Assembly: GCA_028695735.1 (NCBI GenBank)
Contig: JAQVIJ010000001.1
Coordinates: 51,081-115,080, forward strand
Reading direction: 5' to 3'
Length of the DNA stretch: 64,000 nucleotides
Origin: Deltaproteobacteria bacterium
Lineage (GTDB): Bacteria; Desulfobacterota; Dissulfuribacteria; Dissulfuribacterales; DYLC01
Shown here: positions 18,009 to 27,661 of the stretch, piece after piece
Numbering within the stretch: position 1 is the first letter of the stretch
Layout: each line of letters starts with the position of its first letter
Made by a program: the position numbers and the translations under genes
The notes under the pieces: generated by a model
The model's input: the letters and a program-made list of their open reading frames with translations, nothing else
The model's database searches: none
Told to the model about the DNA's origin: nothing

Positions 18009-19015
18009 AACTGCCTCCCGGCGTCTTCCTGGACCTCCTCCAGCGCTGCCTTCAGCCTGGAGATGATGTCCGCCTGGGCCATATCATTAGCCGCACAAAT
18101 GGCGTTTTTCATGGCCTTTGCCCCGGATCTGCCATGACAGATGATGACCACACCGCTGACACCCAGCAAGGGCGCTCCGCCATATTCCGCATAATCTACA
18201 CGCTTCTTGAAGCGATGCAGCGCTGTCCTGGCAAGCAGATAACCTGTCTTGGCGGCAAGGCTGACATTCATCTCTTTTTTCATCATCTCAATCATGGACT
18301 CGGCCAGGCCCTCACTCAATTTCAGACAGATATTGCCTACGAAACCATCACAGACGATCACATCCACATCCCCCTTGAAAACCTCACGGCCTTCCACATT
18401 GCCGACGAAATTCAGACAGCTGGAGGCAAGCAGGTCATATGCCTTTTTTACCTGCTGATTGCCCTTGGAGTCCTCTTCTCCTATGCTCAAAAGGCCGACC
18501 CGAGGGGATTTTTTCTGAAGACGCACCTGTGCAAACACAGCGCCCATCAACCCGAATTGCAGAAGATGCACCGGTTTGCAATCCACATTGGCCCCAACGT
18601 CGATCATGATGGCGGGCTGCTTAAGGGTTGGAATCAGGGTGGCTATAGCAGGCCGGACACTGTTGATACGACCGAGGGTCACCATGGCCGTGGCCAGCGT
18701 AGCGCCTGAATTCCCCGCGCTCACCACTGCATGTACTTGGCCTGAGGCGAGCAGTTCAAAGGCCACCTTGATCGTGGAATCCTTCTTACGTCGAAGGGAA
18801 TCCGCCGGTGATTCGTCCATACCAACCACCTGCGAGGCATGTTTTATGGAGACAGGAAGCGACCCCACATGATATCGGTCGAGCAGCGCCTGCAATATGG
18901 CTTCCTGCCCCACCAGAATCACTTCTATACCATGTTCCCGCGCAGCATTGACAGCGCCTTCCACCACCACTTCGGGGCCATGGTCACCTCCCATGGCGTC
19001 AACGGCCACTTTCAT
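17990..19015 (-). CDS. plsX: Phosphate acyltransferase PlsX
   Basis: PlsX makes acyl-phosphate from acyl-ACP for phospholipid synthesis. The 341-residue product has the family start VAVDAMGGDHGP, the VSAGNSGA motif and the VCDGFVGNICLK stretch. It lies 9 bases after rpmF and overlaps fabH, the widespread rpmF-plsX-fabH arrangement. Confidence 0.97.
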   Translation of the reverse strand: MKVAVDAMGGDHGPEVVVEGAVNAAREHGIEVILVGQEAILQALLDRYHVGSLPVSIKHASQVVGMDESPADSLRRKKDSTIKVAFELLASGQVHAVVSAGNSGATLATAMVTLGRINSVRPAIATLIPTLKQPAIMIDVGANVDCKPVHLLQFGLMGAVFAQVRLQKKSPRVGLLSIGEEDSKGNQQVKKAYDLLASSCLNFVGNVEGREVFKGDVDVIVCDGFVGNICLKLSEGLAESMIEMMKKEMNVSLAAKTGYLLARTALHRFKKRVDYAEYGGAPLLGVSGVVIICHGRSGAKAMKNAICAANDMAQADIISRLKAALEEVQEDAGRQLCVQGL

Positions 19016-19024
19016 GCGTCACTA

Positions 19025-19204
19025 TCACTCTGATTTTTGAATAAAAACCTTACCCCTGTATGTGCCGCAATTAGGACATACACGATGCGGAAGTTTAGGC
19101 GTATCGCACTGAGGACAAAGCACCAGGCTCTGGAGGCTCAGGGCATCATGGCTGCGCCTGTTGCCGCGTCTGGATCTGGAGGGTTTTTTCTTTGGAACTG
19201 CCAT
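19025..19204 (-). CDS. rpmF: Large ribosomal subunit protein bL32
   Basis: This 59-residue gene reads [17 protein letters not shown] at the N-terminus and has two Cys pairs (CPQC and CPNC) of the zinc-binding L32 form, ending in QKSE. AAAGGAG stands 8 bases before the ATG. It sits between yceD and plsX, its usual place. Confidence 0.97.
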   Translation of the reverse strand: MAVPKKKPSRSRRGNRRSHDALSLQSLVLCPQCDTPKLPHRVCPNCGTYRGKVFIQKSE

Positions 19205-19332
19205 TTTGTTCTCCTTTTGTGTTATAGGATGGGCCTAATTTTCCAAGGCCCCCTTTATATTTCTGATTATATTTCAGGGACTTCCCTTATTTTGTTCTCC
19301 ACGAAAATTTTAATTTTTCGAGGCCCCTTTAC
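19205..19332 (-). repeat. Duplicated rpmF leader motif
   Basis: On the minus strand, GGAGAACAAAAT occurs twice: once as the rpmF ribosome binding site and start (19203-19214), and once at 19289-19300 where a stop replaces the start region. Each is preceded by a related stretch (TAAAGGGG, then CCTTGGAAAATTA or CCTCGAAAAATTA). The upstream copy also supplies the last codons and stop of yceD. This looks like a decayed tandem duplication. Confidence 0.5.
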
Positions 19333-19870
19333 GAGGGACAACGCCGGCAAACAGGGTGATCTTTTCCTCACTGCAACTACATGTGTGTTGGTTCAAATCC
19401 TCCCCGCACCTGGGACAGAGCCCCTTACAGGTCTCTTTGCACAAATGACTCATGGGCACGCTCAGCAGGATCTGTTCATACAACATATCTCCAAGAGGCA
19501 CTTCATCACTGTCAAGGACAATGGTTATGGATTCGTCTGTCTTCTGACTGAGCGACAGGTCTTCACTAAGGGTCCTGACGAGCAGATAGACAAAATCACT
19601 CACCAACGGCTGAATATATCTCTGCAAACAACGCTGACATTCCAGGGAGGACAAGACCTCCAGATGCCCTGTTACATATATATCCTCCGCCTCTCGTGTG
19701 AACTGAAGGCCAGCCTTGACAGGCCCCTCAAGCCGCATCCCTTCCTCCCAGAGTGCATTTCCGTCTCTGTTGTCCACAGACAAAAAGACAAGGTCGTCGA
19801 AAGCAAGGGTACACCCATCTTTCGGAATATCTTCAAGCAATATATGATGATTCGTCTTTATAAACGGCAT
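19310..19870 (-). CDS. YceD family protein (DUF177)
   Basis: YceD-family proteins precede rpmF in most bacteria; their role, linked to rRNA metabolism, is not fully settled. The 186-residue product has the conserved C-terminal zinc-like motif CKGLCPRCGEDLNQ...CSC and an internal LECQRCLQ. The final residues and stop are encoded in a repeat shared with the rpmF leader and with 19968-19984. It is the first gene of the 21-gene minus-strand run. Confidence 0.9.
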   Translation of the reverse strand: MPFIKTNHHILLEDIPKDGCTLAFDDLVFLSVDNRDGNALWEEGMRLEGPVKAGLQFTREAEDIYVTGHLEVLSSLECQRCLQRYIQPLVSDFVYLLVRTLSEDLSLSQKTDESITIVLDSDEVPLGDMLYEQILLSVPMSHLCKETCKGLCPRCGEDLNQHTCSCSEEKITLFAGVVPRKGASKN

Positions 19871-19900
19871 GGATGTCCTGGCTAAAGGGTTAACTATAGT

Positions 19901-19983
19901 GAACCTCGAAAAATTGCCTTTTCGCCCGATAACTGCGTTGTCTCGCCTTGTTCTCGAACGAAAATTCTAATTTTTCAAGGTTC
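19901..19983. repeat. 83-bp element with 15-bp imperfect terminal inverted repeats
   Basis: The arms 19901-19915 and 19969-19983 are inverted repeats with one mismatch. The right-hand part (ttgttctcgaacgaaaat, then taatttttcaagg) is also found with changes at 19292-19323. It lies just upstream of yceD and could be a miniature inverted-repeat element or a regulatory hairpin in the yceD leader. Confidence 0.55.
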
Positions 19984-20037
19984 CCTGTCATATAAGAAAG
20001 AACCCTATATATTTTCATTCAAGAGGTCTTGTCAAGC

Positions 20038-21138
20038 ATGAACTTACAAAAAAACGCAAAAAGCACTAAAAAATACATTACAGGGCAGCCCCTCACGGAG
20101 GTACCTCAGCCTGTAATCCGCTTCGACGGCCGTGCGAGGCGTATTCGCAAACCGTCCAGACCGACGCAAAACCAGTGGATACATGGCCTATGGGCGATAG
20201 GCATCTACGGCCTGTTATTGTTCTGGTTTGTTTTGGCAGACACACAGGTCTGCCCATGCCTGACATCATCGGCCTGGGGGGCGGAACTGCAGGACGTATG
20301 TCTCAAGAACTCGCCGGCCCAACCAGGCCAAGGAGAAGCAATGCTTCTGACCGTAACCTCAAAATCCAATGTTACTCCAACGTCGCTTGTCTTTCAAGGA
20401 AAGACTCTGTCTTTTCAACCATGCCCTCCAGAAATAGAACACTCCGCTGACGGTTCATCCTGTCACTTCACCCTCATCTCGATTCCGATGGACATCACGC
20501 CGGGCAGCCACAACATGGCGATAGATATATCCCGTGCCGGACATATGGAAAGGCTCACGGTTCCGCTTCAAATTGTTTCAAAACAATATCCCGAAGAACA
20601 TCTGACCGTGGAACCAAAGATGGTGGAATTCCCACCCGAGATATTGAGGAGGATTAAGGAGGAACAGGCAGCACTCATAACCTCCATGAACGGTGAAACG
20701 AACCGCATGTACTGGACGCCGTGGTTCGTATGGCCTGTACCCGAAGAGATCAAAAGTCCGTTCGGTCTCAAACGCTTCTTCAATGGCCAGCCCAGGGCCC
20801 CCCATGCAGGCATTGACCTGAAAGGCGGCATCGGTGACCCTGTCAGGGCGGCCAACAACGGCCGTATCGTATTTTTAAGGGATTGCTATCTCAGCGGAAA
20901 CACGATGGTCATCGATCATGGCTGCGGCCTTTACAGCATATATTGCCATCTCTCGAAGACATACGTCGGTCTTGAAGAGGAGGTTAAGAAAAATCAACTC
21001 ATAGGAGAAGTTGGGAAAACAGGCAGGGCTACAGGGCCGCATCTGCACTGGGGCATAAGCCTGCACGGCATACGCATAGACCCGCAGAGCCTCATGCGCC
21101 TGCTTGGGGAAACAAAGTCCCCTCCTCCCAATCCATGA
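20038..21138 (+). CDS. M23-family peptidase, membrane-anchored
   Basis: A LytM-type zinc metallopeptidase that should cut peptidoglycan cross-links. Start is ATG 20038 with AAGAGG upstream; a TTG at 20029 is too close to it. Residues about 50-65 are a single membrane segment, so the rest is periplasmic. An Ig-like region precedes the C-terminal catalytic domain, which keeps HAGIDL (zinc His and Asp), YSIYCHLS and HLHWG, so it is probably active. The gene stands alone, divergent from yceD and convergent with a histidine kinase. Confidence 0.88.
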   Translation: MNLQKNAKSTKKYITGQPLTEVPQPVIRFDGRARRIRKPSRPTQNQWIHGLWAIGIYGLLLFWFVLADTQVCPCLTSSAWGAELQDVCLKNSPAQPGQGEAMLLTVTSKSNVTPTSLVFQGKTLSFQPCPPEIEHSADGSSCHFTLISIPMDITPGSHNMAIDISRAGHMERLTVPLQIVSKQYPEEHLTVEPKMVEFPPEILRRIKEEQAALITSMNGETNRMYWTPWFVWPVPEEIKSPFGLKRFFNGQPRAPHAGIDLKGGIGDPVRAANNGRIVFLRDCYLSGNTMVIDHGCGLYSIYCHLSKTYVGLEEEVKKNQLIGEVGKTGRATGPHLHWGISLHGIRIDPQSLMRLLGETKSPPPNP

Positions 21139-21158
21139 ATACCGCCAGGGCAGGTTGT

Positions 21159-22166
21159 TCAGGGTGCAGGCAGCAGTACATCAAAACAGGCACCCTGCCC
21201 CGGCTCACTCCTGACGACTATGCGTCCACCGTGCCTCTGGACAATGCCGTGCGTGATGGAAAGGCCAAGGCCGGTTCCTTTCCCATGTCTTTTTGTAGTG
21301 AAAAACGGCTCGAAGATGCGGGAGAGCAATTCAGGCGGCACACCCGGGCCGGAATCTTCCAGGGACAACAGGATTTGATTTTGTTCCTTAAGCAACCTGG
21401 TCTCTATTTTCAATCTGCCTTTACCGTTCATGGCCTCGCCAGCATTGACTATAAGATTCAGGACCACCTGCTCCATCTGACTCACATCCCCCATAATATG
21501 GGGCAGATCAGATTGCAGTTTCATGTCAACCTGAATGTTCCGGAAAAGTTTGTGGTCCTCCACCATGGAGAACATCTGGCGCACCACAAGATTCATATCC
21601 ACCGGCGCGAAGGCCCTTGACATGGGTTTCCCGAAATTCAAAAGCCCTTTTGCTATGATACGGCATCGCGTGGCCAGTTTGGCTATCTTTTCCACATCCT
21701 GGAATATGGCGCTCTCAGGCTCCAGCCGCTCCTTGATGAGATTGGCGTAAAGCAGGATACCGCCAAGGGGGTTGTTGATCTCATGGGCTATTTCTCCGGC
21801 CAGTTTGCCCATGGCAGTCAATCTCTCGGCCTGAAGCATCTTATCCTCCCAGGATCTCAAGGCAGTCACATCCCGCACCATGGTCTGATAAACCCCATTC
21901 GAATTCGAACAGAGCAGTGGCAGCGTAATCAGTTCTATCTCAAGGGGGTCGGCATTTCTGGGTCTTCCCATGGCGGTCTTGAAACCAAGCCTGGGTTGTT
22001 TGTCCGGCCATGGCACTATCCACTCACCCATAAAGTGTCCCTGGGCATGCTCTATGTGATTGAGTCTGAACAGCTCCAGAAAGGCGCTGTTTGCAAACAG
22101 GCACACGCCATCTGAATGCACTGCGATTGCCTGGGCCATCTCCTCCAGCAAGGATTCATAATTCAA
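21159..22166 (-). CDS. PAS-containing sensor histidine kinase
   Basis: A soluble two-component kinase: an N-terminal PAS-like domain (residues about 1-115), the H-box GEIAHEINNPLGG, and an ATPase domain with NLIVNAGEAM, DSGPGV, FEPFFTTK and GTGLGL. No membrane segment or response regulator is seen nearby, so it is an orphan kinase of the NtrB-like group. The start is uncertain: TTG at 22166 has GGGGG 8 bases upstream; in-frame alternatives are ATG 22187 and TTG 22229. Confidence 0.85.
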   Translation of the reverse strand: MNYESLLEEMAQAIAVHSDGVCLFANSAFLELFRLNHIEHAQGHFMGEWIVPWPDKQPRLGFKTAMGRPRNADPLEIELITLPLLCSNSNGVYQTMVRDVTALRSWEDKMLQAERLTAMGKLAGEIAHEINNPLGGILLYANLIKERLEPESAIFQDVEKIAKLATRCRIIAKGLLNFGKPMSRAFAPVDMNLVVRQMFSMVEDHKLFRNIQVDMKLQSDLPHIMGDVSQMEQVVLNLIVNAGEAMNGKGRLKIETRLLKEQNQILLSLEDSGPGVPPELLSRIFEPFFTTKRHGKGTGLGLSITHGIVQRHGGRIVVRSEPGQGACFDVLLPAP

Positions 22167-22263
22167 TGTCAATTCCCCCTTTCCCATCTCCGCAAGTAAC
22201 CACCTGATGGCACATTGAAAAGTCCTCAAAAATTATTAAAAGGAACCTGAAGATTCCAAATGA

Positions 22264-22306
22264 ATAAAAAAAGCGTATGGCAAGGCCCGTAACCCGCCAT
22301 ACGCTT
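22264..22306 (-). terminator. Intrinsic terminator of acs
   Basis: The 11-base arms 22271-22281 and 22296-22306 are perfect inverted repeats, with a run of T on the minus strand (22265-22270). It stands 35 bases after the acs stop and also separates acs from the histidine kinase gene. Confidence 0.85.
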
Positions 22307-22340
22307 GAAAACAACCTGAATCAGGATGCCGTCAAGGACA

Positions 22341-24332
22341 TCATTTGCCCATGAGCGCCTCTTTGCCTTTTATGAGGTCATCCACCACCGATGGATCGGC
22401 CAGCGTTGAGGTATCGCCCAATTCCCCTGTGTCACCAGCTGCGATCTTTCTCAGAATTCGGCGCATGATCTTGCCGCTTCTGGTCTTTGGCAGGCCTGGC
22501 GCAAACTGAATGACATCAGGCGATGCAATAGGCCCTATCTCCTTGCGGACATGGGTGCGCAATTCCTTGCGCAGTTCATCTCCCTCGGAAAAACCGGTCT
22601 TAAGGGTGACATAGGCATAGATGGCCTGGCCTTTCACCTCATGAGGCATACCCACCACAGCAGCCTCGGCAACCGCAGGATGCGCCACCAACGCCGACTC
22701 TATCTCCATGGTACCAAGTCTGTGACCGGAGACATTTATGACATCATCGAGGCGGCCCATGATCCAGATATAGCCATCCTCGTCCTTGCGGGCACCGTCT
22801 CCAGACTCGTACATACCGGGAAATCTCTCAAAATAACCCGACTTGAAACGGGCCGGATCGCCAAAAACCCCTCGAAGCATGCCAGGCCAGGGCTTACGGA
22901 TCACCAGATGACCACCCTCATTGGCAGCGGCAGGCGTGCCGTCGCTTCTGACCACTGCGGCATCTATGCCGGGCAGAGGAAAGGTGGCCGAACCCGGCTT
23001 GAGCGGAGTGGCAAAGGGCAGAGGGGAGATCAGATGACCGCCGGTCTCGGTCTGCCACCAGGTATCAACTATGGGGATGTTACCCTTTCCGATATTTTCG
23101 TGATACCACATCCAGGCCTCGGGGTTGATGGGCTCACCCACGGTCCCCAAGATACGCAGGCTTGAAAGATCGTTCTTCTGTGTCCATGCGACACCGTCTT
23201 TCATGAGGGCGCGAATGGCCGTAGGCGCTGTGTAGAAGATATTTACCTTGAATTTCTCCACAATGCGCCAGAAACGGGCTGGATCCGGCCAGGTCGGTAC
23301 ACCCTCGAACATAATGGAGGTACCGCCCAAGGCCAGCGGCCCATAGACTATATAGGAATGCCCTGTAATCCAGCCGATGTCCGCTGTACACCAGAAGACG
23401 TCGTCGTCATGCAGATCGAAGACCCACTGAGTGGTATGGGCTACATATGTCAGATAACCGCCTGTGGTATGAATGACGCCCTTGGGCTTGCCGGTGCTGC
23501 CGCTGGTGTAGAGGATAAAGAGCATGTCCTCCGCACCCATGGATTCGGGCTCGCACTTATCAGTGATGCCTGAATCGCTCATCTCGTCATGCCACCAGGT
23601 ATCCCTGCCCTCCTGCATGGCAATGGCGTTTCCGGCCCGTTTTACCACGATACAGCTCTCCACTGCTGGGCAGGACTTCAGCGCCTCGTCGGCATTGGGC
23701 TTGAGAGGAATGGTCTTTCCGGCACGCAAGACAGCATCAGCGGTGATCAAGACCTTGGCCTGACAGTCCTGTATGCGGCTCTGAAGACTGTGGGCGCTGA
23801 AACCTGCAAAAACGATGCTGTGCACCGCGCCGATACGGGTACAGGCCAGCATGGCTATGGCGAGCTCAGGGATCATGGGCAGATAGATGGAGACCCGATC
23901 CCCTCTCTTTACGCCCTTCTTTTTGAGCACATTTGCAAAACGGCAGACCTCTGTATGCAGCATCTGATAGGTATAGACCTTTACGTCATCCTCCGGCTCT
24001 CCCTGCCAGATGATGGCGGCCTTGTTGCGCCTGCCGTTGGTGAGATGGCGGTCCAGGCAGTTGTAAGAGACATTGAGCTGGCCTCCCACAAACCACTGCA
24101 CCTCCGGCTTGAAGAAGTCGTATTTGAGCGGCGTACGCCACTTCCTGTTCCAGCTCAACAGTTCCTCGGCCCTCTCCGACCAGAAGCCCTCAGGGTCTTC
24201 TATGGAACGCTTGTATATCTCTTTGTATTCCTTCATACTTTTGATATAAGCGTTTTTCTGGGCCTGTTTGGAAGGCTTGAACAGCCTTTTTTCTTGCATC
24301 ATGCTTTCAATGTTGGATTGCTTTTCGGTCAT
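22341..24332 (-). CDS. acs: Acetyl-CoA synthetase
   Basis: Acs activates acetate to acetyl-CoA through acetyl-AMP. The 663-residue product has the P-loop-like [11 protein letters not shown], the WWQTETGG motif and the C-terminal [11 protein letters not shown] whose Lys is the site of acetylation control. AAAGGGGG precedes the ATG, and a TTGACA hexamer lies upstream. Together with actP and its DUF485 partner at 48283-50181 it implies acetate uptake and use. Confidence 0.97.
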   Translation of the reverse strand: MTEKQSNIESMMQEKRLFKPSKQAQKNAYIKSMKEYKEIYKRSIEDPEGFWSERAEELLSWNRKWRTPLKYDFFKPEVQWFVGGQLNVSYNCLDRHLTNGRRNKAAIIWQGEPEDDVKVYTYQMLHTEVCRFANVLKKKGVKRGDRVSIYLPMIPELAIAMLACTRIGAVHSIVFAGFSAHSLQSRIQDCQAKVLITADAVLRAGKTIPLKPNADEALKSCPAVESCIVVKRAGNAIAMQEGRDTWWHDEMSDSGITDKCEPESMGAEDMLFILYTSGSTGKPKGVIHTTGGYLTYVAHTTQWVFDLHDDDVFWCTADIGWITGHSYIVYGPLALGGTSIMFEGVPTWPDPARFWRIVEKFKVNIFYTAPTAIRALMKDGVAWTQKNDLSSLRILGTVGEPINPEAWMWYHENIGKGNIPIVDTWWQTETGGHLISPLPFATPLKPGSATFPLPGIDAAVVRSDGTPAAANEGGHLVIRKPWPGMLRGVFGDPARFKSGYFERFPGMYESGDGARKDEDGYIWIMGRLDDVINVSGHRLGTMEIESALVAHPAVAEAAVVGMPHEVKGQAIYAYVTLKTGFSEGDELRKELRTHVRKEIGPIASPDVIQFAPGLPKTRSGKIMRRILRKIAAGDTGELGDTSTLADPSVVDDLIKGKEALMGK

Positions 24333-24366
24333 TTTGCCCCCTTTGAGAATGAATTTTAAACAGATT

Positions 24367-24395
24367 CATAAACTACAATCTATCTGTCTTGTCAA
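24367..24395 (-). promoter_or_regulatory. Possible promoter of acs
   Basis: TTGACA at 24390-24395 (minus strand) is followed after 17 bases by TTTATG at 24367-24372, 35 bases before the start codon. The -35 is perfect and the -10 weak, which may mean an activator is needed. Confidence 0.4.
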
Positions 24396-24480
24396 GCGAT
24401 TAGTTACACCGCTTTCTTTTACAAAATCAAGTGGTTTGTGAAAAAGTCACATTCAGGACAAGACACTACATGACATGATT

Positions 24481-24867
24481 TCAGGCAGGGGGCTGCTGAA
24501 GGGACTGCGGCCATTCCACGCGCACCACGGTATGGACATTGCCCCTGGGATGGAAATCCCCCACCACAGACAGCCTCTTTGGAGACAGGACGCGCATCAA
24601 TTCAGCAAATATCACATTCACCGACTCCTCATGGGAGATATGGCGGTCACGAAAGGAATTCAGATAGAGTTTGAGGGATTTGAGCTCTACGATATATTCA
24701 CCGGGCACATAGCTGATGCGTATGACGGCAAAGTCAGGATATCCGGAACGGGGACACAGGCAGGTGAACTCCGGAAAGGTGATCTCTATCGTATAATCCC
24801 TTTCCGGAGACGGATTGGGCCATGGCTCCAATACAGCGGCGGCTATGGCCTTTTCTCCGTATTTCAT
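24481..24867 (-). CDS. queF: NADPH-dependent preQ0 reductase QueF
   Basis: QueF reduces preQ0 to preQ1 in queuosine synthesis. The 128-residue single-domain form has the catalytic Cys in [15 protein letters not shown] and the QueF signature [20 protein letters not shown]. The start at 24867 has AGGGAGG 6 bases upstream; an in-frame ATG at 24891 is unlikely. It follows the protease gene by 30 bases. queE and queD are at the other end of the window. Confidence 0.95.
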   Translation of the reverse strand: MKYGEKAIAAAVLEPWPNPSPERDYTIEITFPEFTCLCPRSGYPDFAVIRISYVPGEYIVELKSLKLYLNSFRDRHISHEESVNVIFAELMRVLSPKRLSVVGDFHPRGNVHTVVRVEWPQSLQQPPA

Positions 24868-24897
24868 GTTACCTCCCTGCGTTTCAGTCATATTCCC

Positions 24898-26262
24898 TTA
24901 TTTTTTGAACTGAGCGAAGATATCCCATGCCTTCAGGATACGCATCGCCTCCTCGATCTGGTTGTCCATAACAAACTCCTTGCCACTTACAGGTATCTCA
25001 TCGCCGGCTGGCGCCACAACTTCCTCCTGTTTAGATTGGGGCTTGCCTTCCTTTTCGTCGGTCTTGCCCTCCGGGCGGAGATGACCCTTCAGGTCGCTCT
25101 CTTTCAAGATACTGTTTTTCTTGTCTTTTCCATTTGTATCGGTTTTCTCTTTGGGCACAAAGGGCACAACGATATCCGGAGTGATGCCTTTGGCCTGAAT
25201 GGAACGTCCGTTAGGCGTATAATAACGGGCTATGGTAAGCCTTACCGCAGAGCCGTCAGGCAACGGGTTCACCACCTGAACAGAACCCTTGCCAAAGCTC
25301 TGGGTACCCATGACAATAGCTCTTTTATGGTCTTGCAGGGCTCCAGCCACAATCTCAGAGGCACTGGCACTGCCCTCATTCACAAGCACAACAATGGGAT
25401 AGTTGCGCTGAATCTTGTTGGGATGGGCAGAAAATTTGATCTTCTGGTCGGCCACCCTGCCATCGGTATAGACGATCAGGCCGCTGTCTATGAATTCATC
25501 TGAGATATTGACTGCCTGATCCAGAAGCCCGCCCGGATTGTTGCGCACATCCAGAATCAAACCCTTGAGACCGCCTTTCTCACCCTCCAGTTCCTTCAGG
25601 GCATTTTTGAAGTCTTCGGTGGTCTTGTTGAGGAAATTGCTCACTCGAATATAACCATAGCCGTCTTCGATTTTATGGAAACGGACGCTGCGTATGGGAA
25701 TCACGTCCCGCTTTAGAGTAAACTCCTTCAGACCTGTCCAGCCATCTCTAAAGACCGAGATGGTCACTTCAGTGCCCTTAGGCCCCCTCAAGAGCTTGAC
25801 AACCTCGGTAAGGGTCATGTCCTTGGTCTGTTTGTCGCCTATTTTGACGATCTTGTCGTTGGGCTTGAGTCCCGCCTTGTCAGCGGGTGTCCCTTCTATG
25901 GGAGAAACCACCGTGGGCACCCCGTCTTTTTGAGTAATCTCTATACCAATACCCGTGAAACTCCCCTTGGTCTCGATCTGAAGTTCCTTAAACTCTTCCG
26001 GCTTTAAAAAACCCGAATGCGGATCAAGTGAGGTCAACATGCCGTTTATAGCCCCGTAGATGAGCTTTTTGGGCTCCACCTCCTCCACATAATCCCGTTG
26101 AATTAGATCCAACACAGAGGCAAACAGTCTCAAGGCCTCATAAGTCTCACTCTCCTTGGCGACCGCCAGGGATTTGCCTTGAGAAAACACAACCACTGAT
26201 ATCAAAAGACACAGGGAGACAGAAAAGAATATCCAGCGGGACCGCTTTGGAAAATGAAGCAT
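24898..26262 (-). CDS. C-terminal processing peptidase (S41, CtpA/Prc)
   Basis: A periplasmic serine protease that trims or degrades envelope proteins. The N-terminus is a signal/anchor segment (about 12-32). A PDZ domain (about 90-170) precedes the S41 catalytic domain, where the nucleophile lies in NEGSASASEIVAG and the Lys in GTQSFGKGSVQ. The tail (about 370-440) is charged and low-complexity. The start at 26262 has AGGAG 10 bases upstream; an ATG seven codons earlier is possible. It follows envC, a frequent order in this phylum. Confidence 0.93.
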   Translation of the reverse strand: MLHFPKRSRWIFFSVSLCLLISVVVFSQGKSLAVAKESETYEALRLFASVLDLIQRDYVEEVEPKKLIYGAINGMLTSLDPHSGFLKPEEFKELQIETKGSFTGIGIEITQKDGVPTVVSPIEGTPADKAGLKPNDKIVKIGDKQTKDMTLTEVVKLLRGPKGTEVTISVFRDGWTGLKEFTLKRDVIPIRSVRFHKIEDGYGYIRVSNFLNKTTEDFKNALKELEGEKGGLKGLILDVRNNPGGLLDQAVNISDEFIDSGLIVYTDGRVADQKIKFSAHPNKIQRNYPIVVLVNEGSASASEIVAGALQDHKRAIVMGTQSFGKGSVQVVNPLPDGSAVRLTIARYYTPNGRSIQAKGITPDIVVPFVPKEKTDTNGKDKKNSILKESDLKGHLRPEGKTDEKEGKPQSKQEEVVAPAGDEIPVSGKEFVMDNQIEEAMRILKAWDIFAQFKK

Positions 26263-26368
26263 ACAAAAAAAACTCCTAATCATAGAATGTTGGGAAACCT
26301 GATTTATATATCATGCAAAAAAACAAAAAAACAAGCCGAAAATCAAAGTTTTTTTAAAACCGTAAAAA

Positions 26369-27661
26369 TCATCGGCCCTTTTGAAACGCCGCTATGGACC
26401 GCGCATCCAGCCATGACAGGGCGTCCTCCTGTCCGTTCGCATCCCTGATCTCGAAATATATGCCCTCGGTTATCCATGGCCCGCCGCCCGATGTGCAGAT
26501 GTTTTCCCCTTCAAATACCTTGTCATTTATCTGTTTCAATATACGCATACACTGCGCTGTCATCGTATAATAACCATCGCCGTGGTCCAATATAACGGCA
26601 TTCCCATAACCTGTAAGGCTACCACTGTAGACGACCTGACCTTCATAAACCGCCTTCACCTCAGCGCCAATGGGCAGCTCTATGAGGATACAATGGCTGA
26701 CCACACCTTTGGGCCTGAAGACACGCCCCATGGCAGGCCAGGCAAGCCTGCCCCTCTGGCCTGCAAAGCCGGTCCCGGCAACAGACGGGTGGCCGGCAAG
26801 AGGTGCGTGCAACCCTGACGGAGCACTTGCCCCACCAGGCACGGCAGACGGTTTCTGGCTGTCGGCATCCTTTTTCGCACTCACAACGGATGCCATCATC
26901 TTCTGTAGCCGCGATTCCGCCTCTTCCAGCTCGGCTATCATCTTTTTCTGTTTCACTTCATCGGAAGACAGACCTGCAAGCAGATTCTTTTTTTGTCTGA
27001 GCTTGCGTTCCAAGGCGGCTGCCTGCTGCTGAATGTCCTTTTCAGTCTGCTTAAGCAATGAGGTTTCCTGGCCGAGCCTCTTCTGTGTCTGGCGCAACTG
27101 GGCCATTTCTTTACGATAATCACTCAATAATTCCCGGTCCTTCTGTAAAAAATAACGCAGATACATCTCCTTTGACAGGAGTTCAGGCACGGTTCTGGAG
27201 CCGAACAGCACATTCAGCATTCCGGTCTGGCTGGCATTCCAGAATGCCTTGAGGCGTACCTGGGCATGTTTCTTTAAATTATCGGCCGACCGTTTTTTCT
27301 TGTTGTATTCGCTCTCTATCTGCTGCAACAGATTTATATTCGATTCTTTCGCCTGTTTCTTCTGTTCCAGCACCCCGTAGAGAAAATTCATTTCGCGGTC
27401 CAGGCGCTCCAATTCCCCAAGCAGTTCAAGCTTTTTCCCTTCAATGGCATGTAGCTTATCTTCATGGCTGTCCTTTGCCTTTTGAATGGACTTGAGCTGT
27501 TCCATGCCTCCGCTTACATTTGCAGTGAGTGTCTGGGCGGCAAAGACAATCCCATTGTCCGTCAGACATACGGGCAGGCCGCCGAATATATTGAGAGGCA
27601 AAGGGCAGATCATCCACAAAAAACAAAATAACACCGTGGTGAATAACAGGGAGGATTTCAA
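26369..27661 (-). CDS. EnvC-like murein hydrolase activator
   Basis: An FtsEX-linked activator of cell-separation amidases. After a signal peptide (residues 2-20) comes a long coiled coil (about 30-260), a Pro/Ala/Gly-rich linker and a LytM domain. That domain lacks the zinc-binding residues (ILDHGDGYYTMTAQ where active enzymes have an HLS-type motif), as in E. coli EnvC. I prefer a TTG start at 27661 that overlaps the ftsX stop (TTGA) with AGGAG upstream. It forms one unit with ftsE and ftsX. Confidence 0.88.
   Translation of the reverse strand: MKSSLLFTTVLFCFLWMICPLPLNIFGGLPVCLTDNGIVFAAQTLTANVSGGMEQLKSIQKAKDSHEDKLHAIEGKKLELLGELERLDREMNFLYGVLEQKKQAKESNINLLQQIESEYNKKKRSADNLKKHAQVRLKAFWNASQTGMLNVLFGSRTVPELLSKEMYLRYFLQKDRELLSDYRKEMAQLRQTQKRLGQETSLLKQTEKDIQQQAAALERKLRQKKNLLAGLSSDEVKQKKMIAELEEAESRLQKMMASVVSAKKDADSQKPSAVPGGASAPSGLHAPLAGHPSVAGTGFAGQRGRLAWPAMGRVFRPKGVVSHCILIELPIGAEVKAVYEGQVVYSGSLTGYGNAVILDHGDGYYTMTAQCMRILKQINDKVFEGENICTSGGGPWITEGIYFEIRDANGQEDALSWLDARSIAAFQKGR

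Noticed and set aside
19391-19401. GTTCAAATCC, like the T-arm of a tRNA
   Set aside because: It lies inside yceD and there is no acceptor stem or other tRNA arm around it.
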